Positions 44,324 through 52,859 of a stretch of DNA of 64,000 nucleotides are shown one piece after another. The stretch spans positions 186,001 to 250,000 of the forward strand of contig BTUU01000003.1 in assembly GCA_045863555.1 (NCBI GenBank), given 5' to 3'. Origin of the DNA: JACRLV01 sp045863555 (GTDB lineage: Bacteria; Planctomycetota; Phycisphaerae; UBA1845; Fen-1342). Positions within the stretch are counted from its first letter, which is position 1; each line of letters starts with the position of its first letter. Both the position numbers and the translations under genes were made by a program. The notes below the pieces were generated by a model. It was not told where the DNA came from, ran no database searches, and saw nothing but the letters and a program-made list of their open reading frames with translations.

Positions 44324-45286
44324 GTGCTTTCGACTTCGTCTCTCGCCTCGGCTCGGGAGCCGGCCTTTCGCGACCGCGTCGGCGGTTTCCTCGAACTTGG
44401 AAAGGCCCGGCTGAGCGCGCTCGTGCTCATGACGACGCTGATCGGGTTTTTTCTTGGAAGTCCGGCCTTATTCGACTGGCGTGCGGCGATTGTCGCGATG
44501 GTCGGCACCGGCCTCGCCGCCCTCGGGGCCAATGCGCTTAACCAGTGCATCGAACACGAGCGCGATGCCCGGATGCAGCGGACGCGAAAGCGCCCGCTGC
44601 CCTCGGGGCTGCTGACCCTGCGCGAGGCGTGGGCGTTCGCGATCTCCGCTTCCGTGCTCGGCCCGGCGATCCTGGCGATCGGTGTGAATGTTCTCTCCGG
44701 GGCCCTGGCGGCGCTGTGCCTGCTCATCTACGTGCTCGCATACACACCGATGAAGACCCGTTCGCCGTTGAACACGCTTGTCGGCGCGGTCACGGGGGCT
44801 ATTCCGCCGATGGTCGGCTGGGCGGCGGCCGCGGAGGAGATTTCGGCCGGGGCTTGGATTCTCGGCGCGATCCTGTTCATCTGGCAGATTCCACACTTTC
44901 TCGCCCTCGCGTGGCTCTACCGGGAGGACTATGAGCGGGGCGGATTCAAGATGCTCCCGTCCTGTGATCCCGACGGCGGGATTACCTGCCAGGCCGTGCT
45001 TCTGCACAGCCTCGCGCTCATACCCGCCACGCTCATGCTCTCATTTGCGGGCGTCACGAGTGCAGTCTTCGCCGGCGGTGCGCTGGTCCTCGGTCTCGGG
45101 TTCGTTGCGCTCGCGGCCCGGCTGTATCGTGAGCGAACCAGCGCCAATGCTCGAAAGGTGTTCCTGGCCAGCGTGATCTACCTGCCGATCCTGATCGGTC
45201 TGATGGCAGTGGACCGGCATCCCGCACGAACGGCGTTCAATGGCGGTACAACGGCTGAAGTCGCGCCGGCGATCGCCTCTCGCTGA
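44324..45286 (+). CDS. ctaB: Protoheme IX farnesyltransferase (heme O synthase)
   Basis: A 320-aa UbiA-family membrane prenyltransferase that adds farnesyl to heme B, giving heme O for cytochrome oxidases. It has about eight to nine membrane segments. The first Asp-rich-like motif is ALNQCIEHERDARMQRTRKR, and the conserved loops are YTPMKTRSPLNTLVGAVTGA and LFIWQIPHFLALAWLYREDY. GTG 44324 follows GGGGAG by about eight bases. The DUF3179 gene starts three bases after the stop. No oxidase subunits are in the window. Confidence 0.95.
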   Translation: MLSTSSLASAREPAFRDRVGGFLELGKARLSALVLMTTLIGFFLGSPALFDWRAAIVAMVGTGLAALGANALNQCIEHERDARMQRTRKRPLPSGLLTLREAWAFAISASVLGPAILAIGVNVLSGALAALCLLIYVLAYTPMKTRSPLNTLVGAVTGAIPPMVGWAAAAEEISAGAWILGAILFIWQIPHFLALAWLYREDYERGGFKMLPSCDPDGGITCQAVLLHSLALIPATLMLSFAGVTSAVFAGGALVLGLGFVALAARLYRERTSANARKVFLASVIYLPILIGLMAVDRHPARTAFNGGTTAEVAPAIASR

Positions 45287-45289
45287 TCA

Positions 45290-46240
45290 ATGAACCAGAC
45301 CCCTCCCCGAAAGACGCTGACGTTTGAAGCGGCCCGATTGCCATTCACACTCCTGGGCGCCCTCGTGTTGTTTCTTGGATTGTGGCAGTGCCAGCTCAGC
45401 CGCGAGCGCGAGCCGGTTGGATCGCGAAGTCTCGCCAGTTACGGTTTTTCGCTGCGGCCGTGCCTGATACCCGAGGCGGAGCTGATCGGCACGGATGCCC
45501 GCACGGGCGATGTCCCTCCGCTGGATGACCCGAAAACCGTCGAGGTGGCGGCCGTCAGCGATCTACAGCGGCTCGCAGGCGTGTATCCGCTCGTTCCGGG
45601 TGACCCGGTCATCGGCGTCTCCTGGAACGGTCACGCGCGCGCTTATCCGATCTGGGTGATTACCGCGCACGAAGTGATCAATGACACGCTGGGCGACCGG
45701 GCCATCGCCGTGACGTACAGTCCGCTGTGCGATAGCAGCGTCGTTTTTGATCGCGACATCCCCGGTGAGCGCCTCCGGTTCGGTGCGTCCGGGCTCGTCT
45801 ACAACAACAACCTGATTCTGCACGATCGCCGTGCCGCGCGGAATGACGAGTCGCTATGGAGCCAGTTGCAGTTCCGGGCGATTGCGGGGCCGGCGGCGGC
45901 GCGCGGAGACCGACTGACGATCGTTCCGTCGCGCGTCGTGACCTGGCAGCAGTGGCGCGAGCAATATCCGCAGACCACTGTCGCGCTTCCCGACCCCGGG
46001 CGAAGGCGCTTTTACCGGCCGAATGCGTTCGGCCTCTACTTCAACGACGAGCGGCTGCGATACCCCGTCAACCCCCGGCCGGGAAAGCGCTTCGCGCTGA
46101 AAGACCGGATTGTGGCCATCCCGGCGGGCGAAGACTGGTCGGTCGTGCCCGCCGATCAGTTCCTTCCGTTCGACGATGAAGGCGCGCATGCCATCTACGC
46201 GCTCTGGTTTGCCTGGGATTCACTCCACTCCGCGAAGTAG
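45290..46240 (+). CDS. DUF3179 domain protein
   Basis: A 316-aa protein with one N-terminal membrane anchor (FTLLGALVLFLGLWQCQL) and a DUF3179 domain (about 80-310). The domain carries VIGVSWNGHARAYPIWVI, then HEVINDTLG, VTYSPLCDSSVVFDR (conserved Cys) and SGLVYNNNLILHD, with a late WSQL and GxxY block. Function is not established. It is in the same operon as ctaB, three bases after its stop, so a role in heme or copper handling at the envelope is possible but unproven. Confidence 0.88.
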   Translation: MNQTPPRKTLTFEAARLPFTLLGALVLFLGLWQCQLSREREPVGSRSLASYGFSLRPCLIPEAELIGTDARTGDVPPLDDPKTVEVAAVSDLQRLAGVYPLVPGDPVIGVSWNGHARAYPIWVITAHEVINDTLGDRAIAVTYSPLCDSSVVFDRDIPGERLRFGASGLVYNNNLILHDRRAARNDESLWSQLQFRAIAGPAAARGDRLTIVPSRVVTWQQWREQYPQTTVALPDPGRRRFYRPNAFGLYFNDERLRYPVNPRPGKRFALKDRIVAIPAGEDWSVVPADQFLPFDDEGAHAIYALWFAWDSLHSAK

Positions 46241-46267
46241 CCGCCGATTGGGATACGCACGTGCGCC

Positions 46268-46291
46268 AATTCGCGTAACCGCGCGAATTTT
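46268..46291 (+). terminator. Possible terminator after DUF3179 gene
   Basis: AATTCGCG (46268-46275) and CGCGAATT (46282-46289) form an 8-bp stem with a six-base loop, followed by TT, 27 bp after the stop at 46240. The short U-run makes this moderate evidence. Confidence 0.45.
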
Positions 46292-46402
46292 CGCGCAGGT
46301 GAACCCGCGTCGCGGCGGCGGGCGCTGGCGACGGGGGCACAAATGGGCGTCAGCCGTCCAATCCGATGAATGGCGTGCAACTTGCCGGAAGTTCTTGTTC
46401 CT

Positions 46403-46422
46403 GCGCTTCGGCTGCGAAGCGC
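46403..46422 (+). promoter_or_regulatory. Stem-loop 46 nt upstream of dockerin protein start
   Basis: GCGCTTC (46403-46409) pairs with GAAGCGC (46416-46422) around GGCTGC, leaving 46 nt to ATG 46469. The spacing matches hairpins upstream of the starts at 32740 and 59667. Confidence 0.4.
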
Positions 46423-46468
46423 CCTGTCCGCTCCGCGCGTCGAAGCCCTTTCAGCAAGGAGCCCCGCC

Positions 46469-48031
46469 ATGATTCGCAGCCGCGTTTTCGTCGTGCCTGC
46501 GCTGTTGCTCCTCGTCGATGTGACGGCGGCGCAATGCCCGACCGTCGATTTCGACACGCTCGCCGTCGGCACACGCATTTCGACTCAGTACTACGGCGTC
46601 ACGTTCAGTGCCCGGTTTAATGATGGTTCCGTTGGGCCGATTCCCGTCATCTACAACCCGAACGGATCGACTACCTCTGAACCGCAGTGCCTGAGCGCGT
46701 TCGGGGACGGGATCAACGAATTCAGCGACGAGTATCTGCGGCTCGTCTTCGATCGCGATCAGACGGAGGTGACCTTCAATCTCGGTGTGCGCGTCGGGTG
46801 CACGGCCGACGACACCGTCTTGGTCCGGCTTTACGACTCGGGCGGCGTGCTGCGGCGGACGATGACGATCCCCGTCAACGGCGAACTTGCGACCGAGAGG
46901 GTCCTGGTGTTCGTCCGGGCGATGCGGACCGACGGCGGCGCGTTTCGCCGTCTGGAGATCGACGCCGGCTTCGCAGGCGGCTGCGCGGCGCGATTCGAAC
47001 TCATCGACGACCTGACGTTCGACATCGACGATACCCCGCCGATCGCCGAGATCACGACGCCCGGGCCGCTCGCCTGCGTCTGCAACGGCAGCACGATTTT
47101 CGGGTCGGCCTACGATCCCGATGGCCCCATTGACCGGTGGCGGCTCGAACGCAAGGCGCCCGATGCGGCGGGATGGACGCTCATCGCCAGCAGCACATCG
47201 GAGATCGTCAACGGCGCCCTCTCGACCTGGACCACCGTGGCCGCGCAGGGGTATTACATCCTCCGCCTGACGGTCACGAATGCGTGCGGCATCGACACTG
47301 TGGCGACGACGGTTGTCTGGCTTGACCGGAATTTCGATTCGCTCTCGATCCGCAGCCCCGTGAGCGGGCAGGTTCTCGGCGGAACTGTCTGCGTCGACGG
47401 CACCGCCTGGGATCACTGTGGCGGCACGGTTGTCGTGGAGCGGCGGCCGCTCGGCGGAGCGTGGACGCCGTTTGACACGATCTCGCCGCCCTGGGTCATT
47501 ACCGACCCGCTGGGCTCATGGAACACCCGCGGAGTCGTTGTGGACGGAGACTATGAAGTTCGCGTTCGCAGCTCCGACGATTGCTCGAACACGGGACAGG
47601 CCACTGTGACGGTCACGATCGACAATACGCCGCCGATCGCGGTCATCACCGACCCTGTTTCGTGCTCATTCGTCAGCGGCCGGGTCACGATTCGCGGTAC
47701 CGTGAATGACGCGCACCTCGCGTCGTGGTCGCTGCAATACACCGGCGGCGACGCCCACGGCTGGGTGACGCTCAAGACTGACTCGCGGCCCGTCGTCAAC
47801 GGCATCCTGGGAACGTGGGACGTAAGCGAGCTGCCGCCCTGTGCGTACGCGCTGCGGCTGCTCGCGACCGATTCGGCCGTGCTCGACTGCAACGGCGCGC
47901 TGCGCAATCAGAGCGAATACATGGTGACCTTCGGCATCGAGTCGTGCACGGGCGACATCGACGGCGATGGCGACGTCGATCTTCAGGACCTGGCGCTGCT
48001 GCTGTCGGCGTTCGGAACACACTGTCCATAA
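46469..48031 (+). CDS. Exported Ig-like repeat protein with dockerin-like repeat
   Basis: A 520-aa protein with a signal peptide (FVVPALLLLVDVTAAQ). The N-terminal beta domain (about 22-190) begins CPTVDFDTLAVGTRISTQYY. Three Ig-like modules at about 190-480 share an IxxPxxxxxxxG...NGxLxTW pattern and contain many paired Cys residues. One dockerin-like repeat, GDIDGDGDVDLQDLALLLSA, ends FGTHCP. AAGGAG lies eight bases before ATG 46469. It is probably a surface or secreted structural protein. Confidence 0.78.
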   Translation: MIRSRVFVVPALLLLVDVTAAQCPTVDFDTLAVGTRISTQYYGVTFSARFNDGSVGPIPVIYNPNGSTTSEPQCLSAFGDGINEFSDEYLRLVFDRDQTEVTFNLGVRVGCTADDTVLVRLYDSGGVLRRTMTIPVNGELATERVLVFVRAMRTDGGAFRRLEIDAGFAGGCAARFELIDDLTFDIDDTPPIAEITTPGPLACVCNGSTIFGSAYDPDGPIDRWRLERKAPDAAGWTLIASSTSEIVNGALSTWTTVAAQGYYILRLTVTNACGIDTVATTVVWLDRNFDSLSIRSPVSGQVLGGTVCVDGTAWDHCGGTVVVERRPLGGAWTPFDTISPPWVITDPLGSWNTRGVVVDGDYEVRVRSSDDCSNTGQATVTVTIDNTPPIAVITDPVSCSFVSGRVTIRGTVNDAHLASWSLQYTGGDAHGWVTLKTDSRPVVNGILGTWDVSELPPCAYALRLLATDSAVLDCNGALRNQSEYMVTFGIESCTGDIDGDGDVDLQDLALLLSAFGTHCP

Positions 48032-48078
48032 CCCTTGGAGGGGTGAGAGCAGGTTCATATCAGGGGGGGATCGACGGC

Positions 48079-48119
48079 CGGCGCGGGTTGGGCGGGGAGC
48101 CCGGCCCGCGTCGTCTTTT
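48079..48119 (+). terminator. Intrinsic terminator of dockerin protein gene
   Basis: A stem of about 15 pairs (48079-48093 with 48099-48113, including G-U pairs) with a five-base loop is followed by TCTTTTC. It lies between the convergent stops at 48031 and 48153. Confidence 0.6.
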
Positions 48120-48152
48120 CACGTCGGTCAGCCAATGTCATTCGGGCACGCG

Positions 48153-48761
48153 TTACGTGCCGAAGTCGCCCAGCAACTCCGCCAGATCGGCGAGATCGGT
48201 GTCGCCGTCGTCATCGACATCGCCGGCGCAGGGCACTTCGTTGCAGCCGAAATCGGAGAGCAGGATCGTCAAGTCAGACAGGCCGACCTGGCCGTCGCCG
48301 TCGAGGTCGGTTCGCGGCCGGGAAGGTTCATAGACGAGTTCGATGCGCGAGCCTTCGAGAATCTCGGCGTCGAGCGTCGCCGTTTCGGCTCCGAAGAGCG
48401 TCGAGATGATTGTGCCGTTGAAACGCGTCGTCTCCTCGATGTGCGTGAACGTGCCGCTGCCGGACCAGCCGAGGTCCGTGCCCGTGAACACGAGGATGTT
48501 GGTCGCGCCTTCGTCGGGCACGATCGGCATCGCCAGATCCGTGTCGAAATCGCGGGCATCGGCCCCTGGAAACACGTTCAGATACAGGTAGATGCGCGTC
48601 AACGTGACGCGGCCGCCGGTCGCCGGATGGTTCGGAAACTGGAAGCCTGTGTACGTCGTCCCCGGTTCCGCGAAGATCAGTTCGCGGACATCCGCTTGTG
48701 CACTTGCCCCGCTGAAGATCGAAAGACCCGCCGCTGCAATCAACCTATTCACGTAGTTCAT
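48153..48761 (-). CDS. Exported protein with dockerin-like repeats (paralogue 2)
   Basis: A 202-aa paralogue of the gene at 23522-24130, of identical length. The signal peptide is LIAAAGLSIFSGASAQADV. The shared beta domain has VTLTRIYLYLNV and GSGTFTHIEETTRFNGTII. Two EF-hand repeats (DLDGDGQVGLSDLTILLSDFG and GDVDDDGDTDLADLAELLGDFG) close it. ATG 48761 follows GGAGCGTGCTGA. Its leader hairpin at 48789-48807 matches the paralogue's. Function unknown. Confidence 0.78.
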   Translation of the reverse strand: MNYVNRLIAAAGLSIFSGASAQADVRELIFAEPGTTYTGFQFPNHPATGGRVTLTRIYLYLNVFPGADARDFDTDLAMPIVPDEGATNILVFTGTDLGWSGSGTFTHIEETTRFNGTIISTLFGAETATLDAEILEGSRIELVYEPSRPRTDLDGDGQVGLSDLTILLSDFGCNEVPCAGDVDDDGDTDLADLAELLGDFGT

Positions 48762-48788
48762 TCAGCACGCTCCATAAAACCAAATGCC

Positions 48789-48807
48789 GGCCGGCACGCT
48801 GCCGACC
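48789..48807 (-). promoter_or_regulatory. Leader hairpin of dockerin paralogue 2
   Basis: On the minus strand GGTCGGCA-GCG-TGCCGGCC forms an 8-bp stem (one U-G) with a three-base loop, ending 27 nt before the start codon at 48761. Confidence 0.45.
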
Positions 48808-49004
48808 GCTCTCAAGCCAATTCGATGTCCACGCCCGCGAGTCGTTACCTTCCGCGGACCCGTATTGTAGGAGCGCGGCAAGTGTCCGCCTCGCGACGGC
48901 ACCGCCCATCGGCTATAAGACCGTTTACGCGGACACGTCGTCCGCGAGAACCATTGCGCCGGCCGGAGATCAGCGCCCGAGCCGGAAAAGGAATGCTGCC
49001 ATGA

Positions 49005-49238
49005 ATGTACTACTGCCAGGTCTGTGGATCGCTCGTGCCGCCGTGCACACCCTCTCGCCTCGTCGTCGTTAAGACCCGCCGCGTTCGTTTTCCTTACCGC
49101 AAAGAAGTCAACCCCACGCCGCACCTGAAGCCGAAGCTGCGCGACGACCCGGGCGGCGAGGGGACGCAGATTGTCCGCGAATTGCGGGCGTGTCCGGGGT
49201 GTGCGACGTCGATGCCCGCGGAGCCGTTCACTGCGTAA
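49005..49238 (+). CDS. Small zinc-ribbon protein
   Basis: A 77-aa basic protein with CQVC at residues 4-7 and CPGC near 63-66, enough for one zinc ribbon. The middle is rich in Arg/Lys/Pro (VVKTRRVRFPYRKE). AAAAGGAA precedes the start region. ATG 49005 is preceded by an out-of-frame ATG at 49001. It resembles small conserved planctomycete zinc-ribbon proteins of unknown function. A nucleic-acid role is a guess. Confidence 0.7.
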   Translation: MYYCQVCGSLVPPCTPSRLVVVKTRRVRFPYRKEVNPTPHLKPKLRDDPGGEGTQIVRELRACPGCATSMPAEPFTA

Positions 49239-49356
49239 CTCTGCGGGCTGAAGGCTGGGCCGGCCGCGTTCATGCGATCCGCGAAAGGGCGGTTTGGCGC
49301 GGCCGGCCCGGCCAACGCGCTGCGCGGGGGTGATCGACCGGCCAGGGACGCGTCCG

Positions 49357-49959
49357 TTACGTCTTCCGCGCCAGCACCTGCACCACGGCAGCCTCGCCGC
49401 CGTGAAACCGACCCTCTGTGACGTTGCGGACGAGAGCGGCGCGATGTTCGATTTTCAGCCCGTCCAATTCGCCGAGAATGACTTCGAGAGGCGCGAGGAG
49501 CGCTGGGTCCTGCGGTCCGCCGGTCCCGCGGGCGAGTTGTTCGGGTGCATAGGCCTCGAGCAGGAACACGCCTCCGGGTTTGAGCCAGGTTCGAACGCGG
49601 CCGTGGACTGCTGCGCGAATCGGCTGCGGGAGGTGCACCCAGAGGGAGCTGATTACGTCGAAAGAGGCGGGCGTCGCATCGAATTCGTGCAGATCGACCG
49701 CCTGCGTGCGCAGCGTCAGGCCGCGGTCGCGGGCGAGTCGCTGTGCCTTCTGCATGCCCACTTCGCTCAGGTCCACCGCGAGGACGTCGAGGCCGCGCGA
49801 GGCCAGGAACAGCGCATTTCGACCTTCGCCGGCGCCGATGTCGAGGGCGCTGCCGCGCGCGGGCAGGCGGCCCGCCATCTGCGCCAGGAAGTCATTCGGC
49901 GCGTCTCCATATGCGAGGCCTTCGCCAGCGTAACGCTCATCCCAGAATTCGCGGGTCAT
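49357..49959 (-). CDS. SAM-dependent methyltransferase
   Basis: A 200-aa class I methyltransferase similar to TehB-type enzymes. MTREFWDERYAGEGLAYGDA leads to SAM motif I ALDIGAGEGRNALFLASRG, motif II VLAVDLSEVGMQKAQRLARD, and the later blocks FDVISSLWVHLP and WLKPGGVFLLEAY. The substrate is unknown; tellurite or thiol S-methylation is possible. ATG 49959 begins the family N-terminus. It lies 56 bp downstream of nadA on the same strand. Confidence 0.9.
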   Translation of the reverse strand: MTREFWDERYAGEGLAYGDAPNDFLAQMAGRLPARGSALDIGAGEGRNALFLASRGLDVLAVDLSEVGMQKAQRLARDRGLTLRTQAVDLHEFDATPASFDVISSLWVHLPQPIRAAVHGRVRTWLKPGGVFLLEAYAPEQLARGTGGPQDPALLAPLEVILGELDGLKIEHRAALVRNVTEGRFHGGEAAVVQVLARKT

Positions 49960-50015
49960 AGACGAAGCGTAGACAGCGGAGGGGCGAGGAGCAACACGAA
50001 GCGGCGCCGCAATTG

Positions 50016-51155
50016 CTATTTCGCCGACACCGGCTGCGTCGGTCGCAGGGCCAGCATTCGGTCGAGCGCTACCCGCGCCCAGTGCCGCGTCTCCGCGTCG
50101 ACCGAAATCTGGTTGACGACCCGGCCCTCGACCAGATTTTCCAGCGTCCAATAGAGGTGCTTGAGGTCGATGCGGTACATCGTCGTGCAGAGGCACTGGA
50201 TCGTCGCCAGCGAGCGGACGTGCTTGTCCGGGCACTGCTTGGCCAGCCGCGAGATCAGGTGCACCTCCGTGCCGATCGCCCAGTAGCTGCCCGACGGGGC
50301 GGCTTTCACCGTTTTGATGATGTATTCCGTGCTGCCGACGAGGTCCGCGTGCTGGCAAACTTCCCACGCACACTCGGGGTGCACGATGATCTGGTAGGGC
50401 TCGGGCAGCGAGCGAATCGCCGCGATCTGCTTCGTGTTGTAGAGCTGGTGAACCGAACAGTGACCCTTCCACAGGATCACGCGGGCGTCGCGAATCTGCT
50501 CCGGCGACAGGCCGCCGTCGGGCAGCCGCGGGTCGTAGAGGGCCATGCTTTCCAGCGGCCAGCCGAGGGCGTACGCCGTGTTGCGGCCGAGGTGCTGGTC
50601 GGGCAGGAACATGACCTTGTGGCCATCGCCGGCGGCACCGTCCGGCGTCGCGCCGTGCAGCGCCCATTCCATGACCAGCTTCGCGTTCGAGCTGGTGCAG
50701 CACGCGCCGTCCTTGCGGCCGACGAACGCCTTCACCGCCGCCGACGAATTCACGTACGTGATCGGCGTGATCGGCATGCCCGCGGCCTCCTCCAGCGCCG
50801 GCCACGAGGCCTCGACCTGATCGATGTGGGCCATGTCGGCCATGCTGCATCCGGCGGAAAGGTCGGGCAGAATCACTTTCTGGCGGTCGCTGGTGAGAAT
50901 ATCCGCCGATTCGGCCATGAAGTGCACGCCGCAGAAGACGATGAACTCCGCCTCCGTCTGCTCGGCCGCGAGCATGGAGAGTTTGAGGCTGTCCCCGGTG
51001 AAGTCGGCGAACCGGATGACGTCGTCCTGCTGGTAGTGGTGGCCGAGGATGACCAGCCGCCTGCCGAGTTGGGCCTTGAAATCGCGAATGCCGGCGCAGA
51101 GCTGCTCGTCGGACATCTGGCCGTACTGCGGGGCGAGCGGTAGTTGGTAGAGCAT
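50016..51155 (-). CDS. nadA: Quinolinate synthase
   Basis: A 379-aa enzyme that condenses iminoaspartate with dihydroxyacetone phosphate to quinolinate in NAD synthesis. The 4Fe-4S ligands are probably Cys103 (DLSAGCSMADMAH), Cys262 (HPECAWEV) and Cys321 or Cys323 (ATIQCLCTTMYR). Substrate motifs are GHHYQQDDVIRFAD, FCGVHFMAESADIL and YVNSSAAVKAF. The length matches the long NadA form. GCAGGAG lies about eight bases before ATG 51155, and a good promoter lies at 51206-51235. Confidence 0.97.
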   Translation of the reverse strand: MLYQLPLAPQYGQMSDEQLCAGIRDFKAQLGRRLVILGHHYQQDDVIRFADFTGDSLKLSMLAAEQTEAEFIVFCGVHFMAESADILTSDRQKVILPDLSAGCSMADMAHIDQVEASWPALEEAAGMPITPITYVNSSAAVKAFVGRKDGACCTSSNAKLVMEWALHGATPDGAAGDGHKVMFLPDQHLGRNTAYALGWPLESMALYDPRLPDGGLSPEQIRDARVILWKGHCSVHQLYNTKQIAAIRSLPEPYQIIVHPECAWEVCQHADLVGSTEYIIKTVKAAPSGSYWAIGTEVHLISRLAKQCPDKHVRSLATIQCLCTTMYRIDLKHLYWTLENLVEGRVVNQISVDAETRHWARVALDRMLALRPTQPVSAK

Positions 51156-51205
51156 GCGGGCGCTCCTGCGGCGGCGGCGTGCCGACGTCGAATCGTGCTA
51201 TCGGA

Positions 51206-51235
51206 GTATACGAACTGCGTGTCCGACGGTTCAAC
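51206..51235 (-). promoter_or_regulatory. Sigma-70-like promoter of nadA
   Basis: On the minus strand TTGAAC (51235-51230) and TATACT (51211-51206) have an 18-bp spacer. The transcript would begin near 51199, giving a leader of about 45 nt to the nadA start at 51155. Confidence 0.65.
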
Positions 51236-51356
51236 GGCCGTGCGCGCCGGCCGGCAGCCAGAATAGCGTAAATCGTGACAGAGAGGCGGAATTCGGCCGC
51301 TTCATTGACCTTCACGCGTGCGCACGCCATCCTATGGCAGAGCTTGGAGATTTCCC

Positions 51357-52817
51357 GTGAGAAACGCATTAAGACCCCAGAGTCCGTGGCTGCTCGTCGC
51401 CCTGGCCGCCGTTGTCGGCTCTGCGGTCGGGCAGTCTGCGCCGCCGGCCGCGAGCGCTCCGCAGATCGCCACGATCCCCTTCGTCGATAAGTCGTTCGGC
51501 TATCGGATGCAGGTGCCCGCCGGCTGGGTCTATGACCGCGTCGGTTTTTTCGGCCCCGCGGGCTCGCAGGGTCTGCTCCGCGGTGCGTCCGGCAACGGCC
51601 AGAATCTGCTCCAGGTGCTGCTGTTCCAGCGGGCAAAGATCACGACGCTGCGGGACTGGCTGGAGCTGTTCGCGACGCAGCTCGGGTCGATCTCCGGCGT
51701 GATCTCCGTAAAGGTGAAGTTCCAGGAGACGTTTCTCGACAACTCGCAGCGGCCCTACGGATGGGTGCACGTGAGCGCCCGCGACGGGGCGGATCTGATC
51801 GAAACGTACTACTACGTGCTGCGGTTCGATGAAACGACCGTCTGGATGTTCGGCTACAACAACAAGCTCGGCCGGTCGCTCGAACCGTCCAAGCCCGTTG
51901 AGCCGACGAGGCCCGAAGAAACGACGTTCGAGATTCCGCCGGTCGTCCAGCAGATGGCCTCTTCGGTCGACGTTTTCTTCGATCCGCGCCGGGTCGAGTC
52001 CCTGCGCGAATCGCTCGAGCGCGGCAAGGACTTCATCACCGGGTTCAAGCTCCAGGAAGCGATCCGCGCGATGCGCGCCGCGGATCGGCCGCGGTACTTC
52101 GAGATCATTCTCGGCGAGGAACCCATCGGGTACCTCGCGCGGACGCTCAAGCGGGAATCGCGGGCGCTCGATGACAACGCGGCCGGCGGCAAGAAGTCCG
52201 CGGGCAAGGACGGGCTGCGCGTGTCCGAAGAGTCCTGGCGGTTCGGCAGCGACGGGACGACGTTCCGAACCGTCATCGACCTCTTCTCGAGCGTCGACGG
52301 CGACTCCGATCTGTTTGAAATCACGGAGATCCGCCTGCCGTCGCAGAAGGTGCGGGACGCGCGGCGATACGGCACGCGCGATCAGGTCATCCGGGAGGGA
52401 GATGTGCTCTTTTCCAGCTACCGCACTTCGCTCGACGTCGGAAACCCGGAACAGCGCGAGCCGATCCGGATCGAAGCGAACTATCTTGGCCTGGCCTGGG
52501 CGCGCTGCCTCCCGTCGCTGCTCGGTGCGGAAGAGCGTCCGCCGATCGCTTTTACCGTCTACGACCCCGAGACCCGCGCCCTGGTTGCCCAGGAGATTCA
52601 CGCCCGCGGACCGGCGGAAGTGCCGGGTGAAAAGGAGAAGGGCCTGCTCTTCGAGTTGCGGGAGGGCCTGCTGGAAACGCCGACCCGCGTCTACACCGAT
52701 GTCCGCGGAAACCTCCTGCGCATGGAATCGGGCGACATGACGATGCGCGCCGTGGATCAGAAATCGGTCGACAAGCGGTTTGGTGCGCGGCGCGACGCGG
52801 CCAAAGCGAGAATGTAG
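51357..52817 (+). CDS. Exported protein of unknown function
   Basis: A 486-aa protein with a signal peptide (SPWLLVALAAVVGSAVGQ). The beginning of the mature part (FGYRMQVPAGWVYDRVGFFG) resembles the opening of secreted PsbP/DUF1795-like domains. The rest is mixed alpha/beta with Arg/Glu-rich helices (about 200-290) and no catalytic motif. GTG 51357 follows GGAG by eight bases. The antiporter gene follows after 42 bp on the same strand. Confidence 0.65.
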   Translation: MRNALRPQSPWLLVALAAVVGSAVGQSAPPAASAPQIATIPFVDKSFGYRMQVPAGWVYDRVGFFGPAGSQGLLRGASGNGQNLLQVLLFQRAKITTLRDWLELFATQLGSISGVISVKVKFQETFLDNSQRPYGWVHVSARDGADLIETYYYVLRFDETTVWMFGYNNKLGRSLEPSKPVEPTRPEETTFEIPPVVQQMASSVDVFFDPRRVESLRESLERGKDFITGFKLQEAIRAMRAADRPRYFEIILGEEPIGYLARTLKRESRALDDNAAGGKKSAGKDGLRVSEESWRFGSDGTTFRTVIDLFSSVDGDSDLFEITEIRLPSQKVRDARRYGTRDQVIREGDVLFSSYRTSLDVGNPEQREPIRIEANYLGLAWARCLPSLLGAEERPPIAFTVYDPETRALVAQEIHARGPAEVPGEKEKGLLFELREGLLETPTRVYTDVRGNLLRMESGDMTMRAVDQKSVDKRFGARRDAAKARM

Positions 52818-52859
52818 CGCCGCGTCCGCGTCCTTGCCGCGCCGGATCGAGTCACGAGC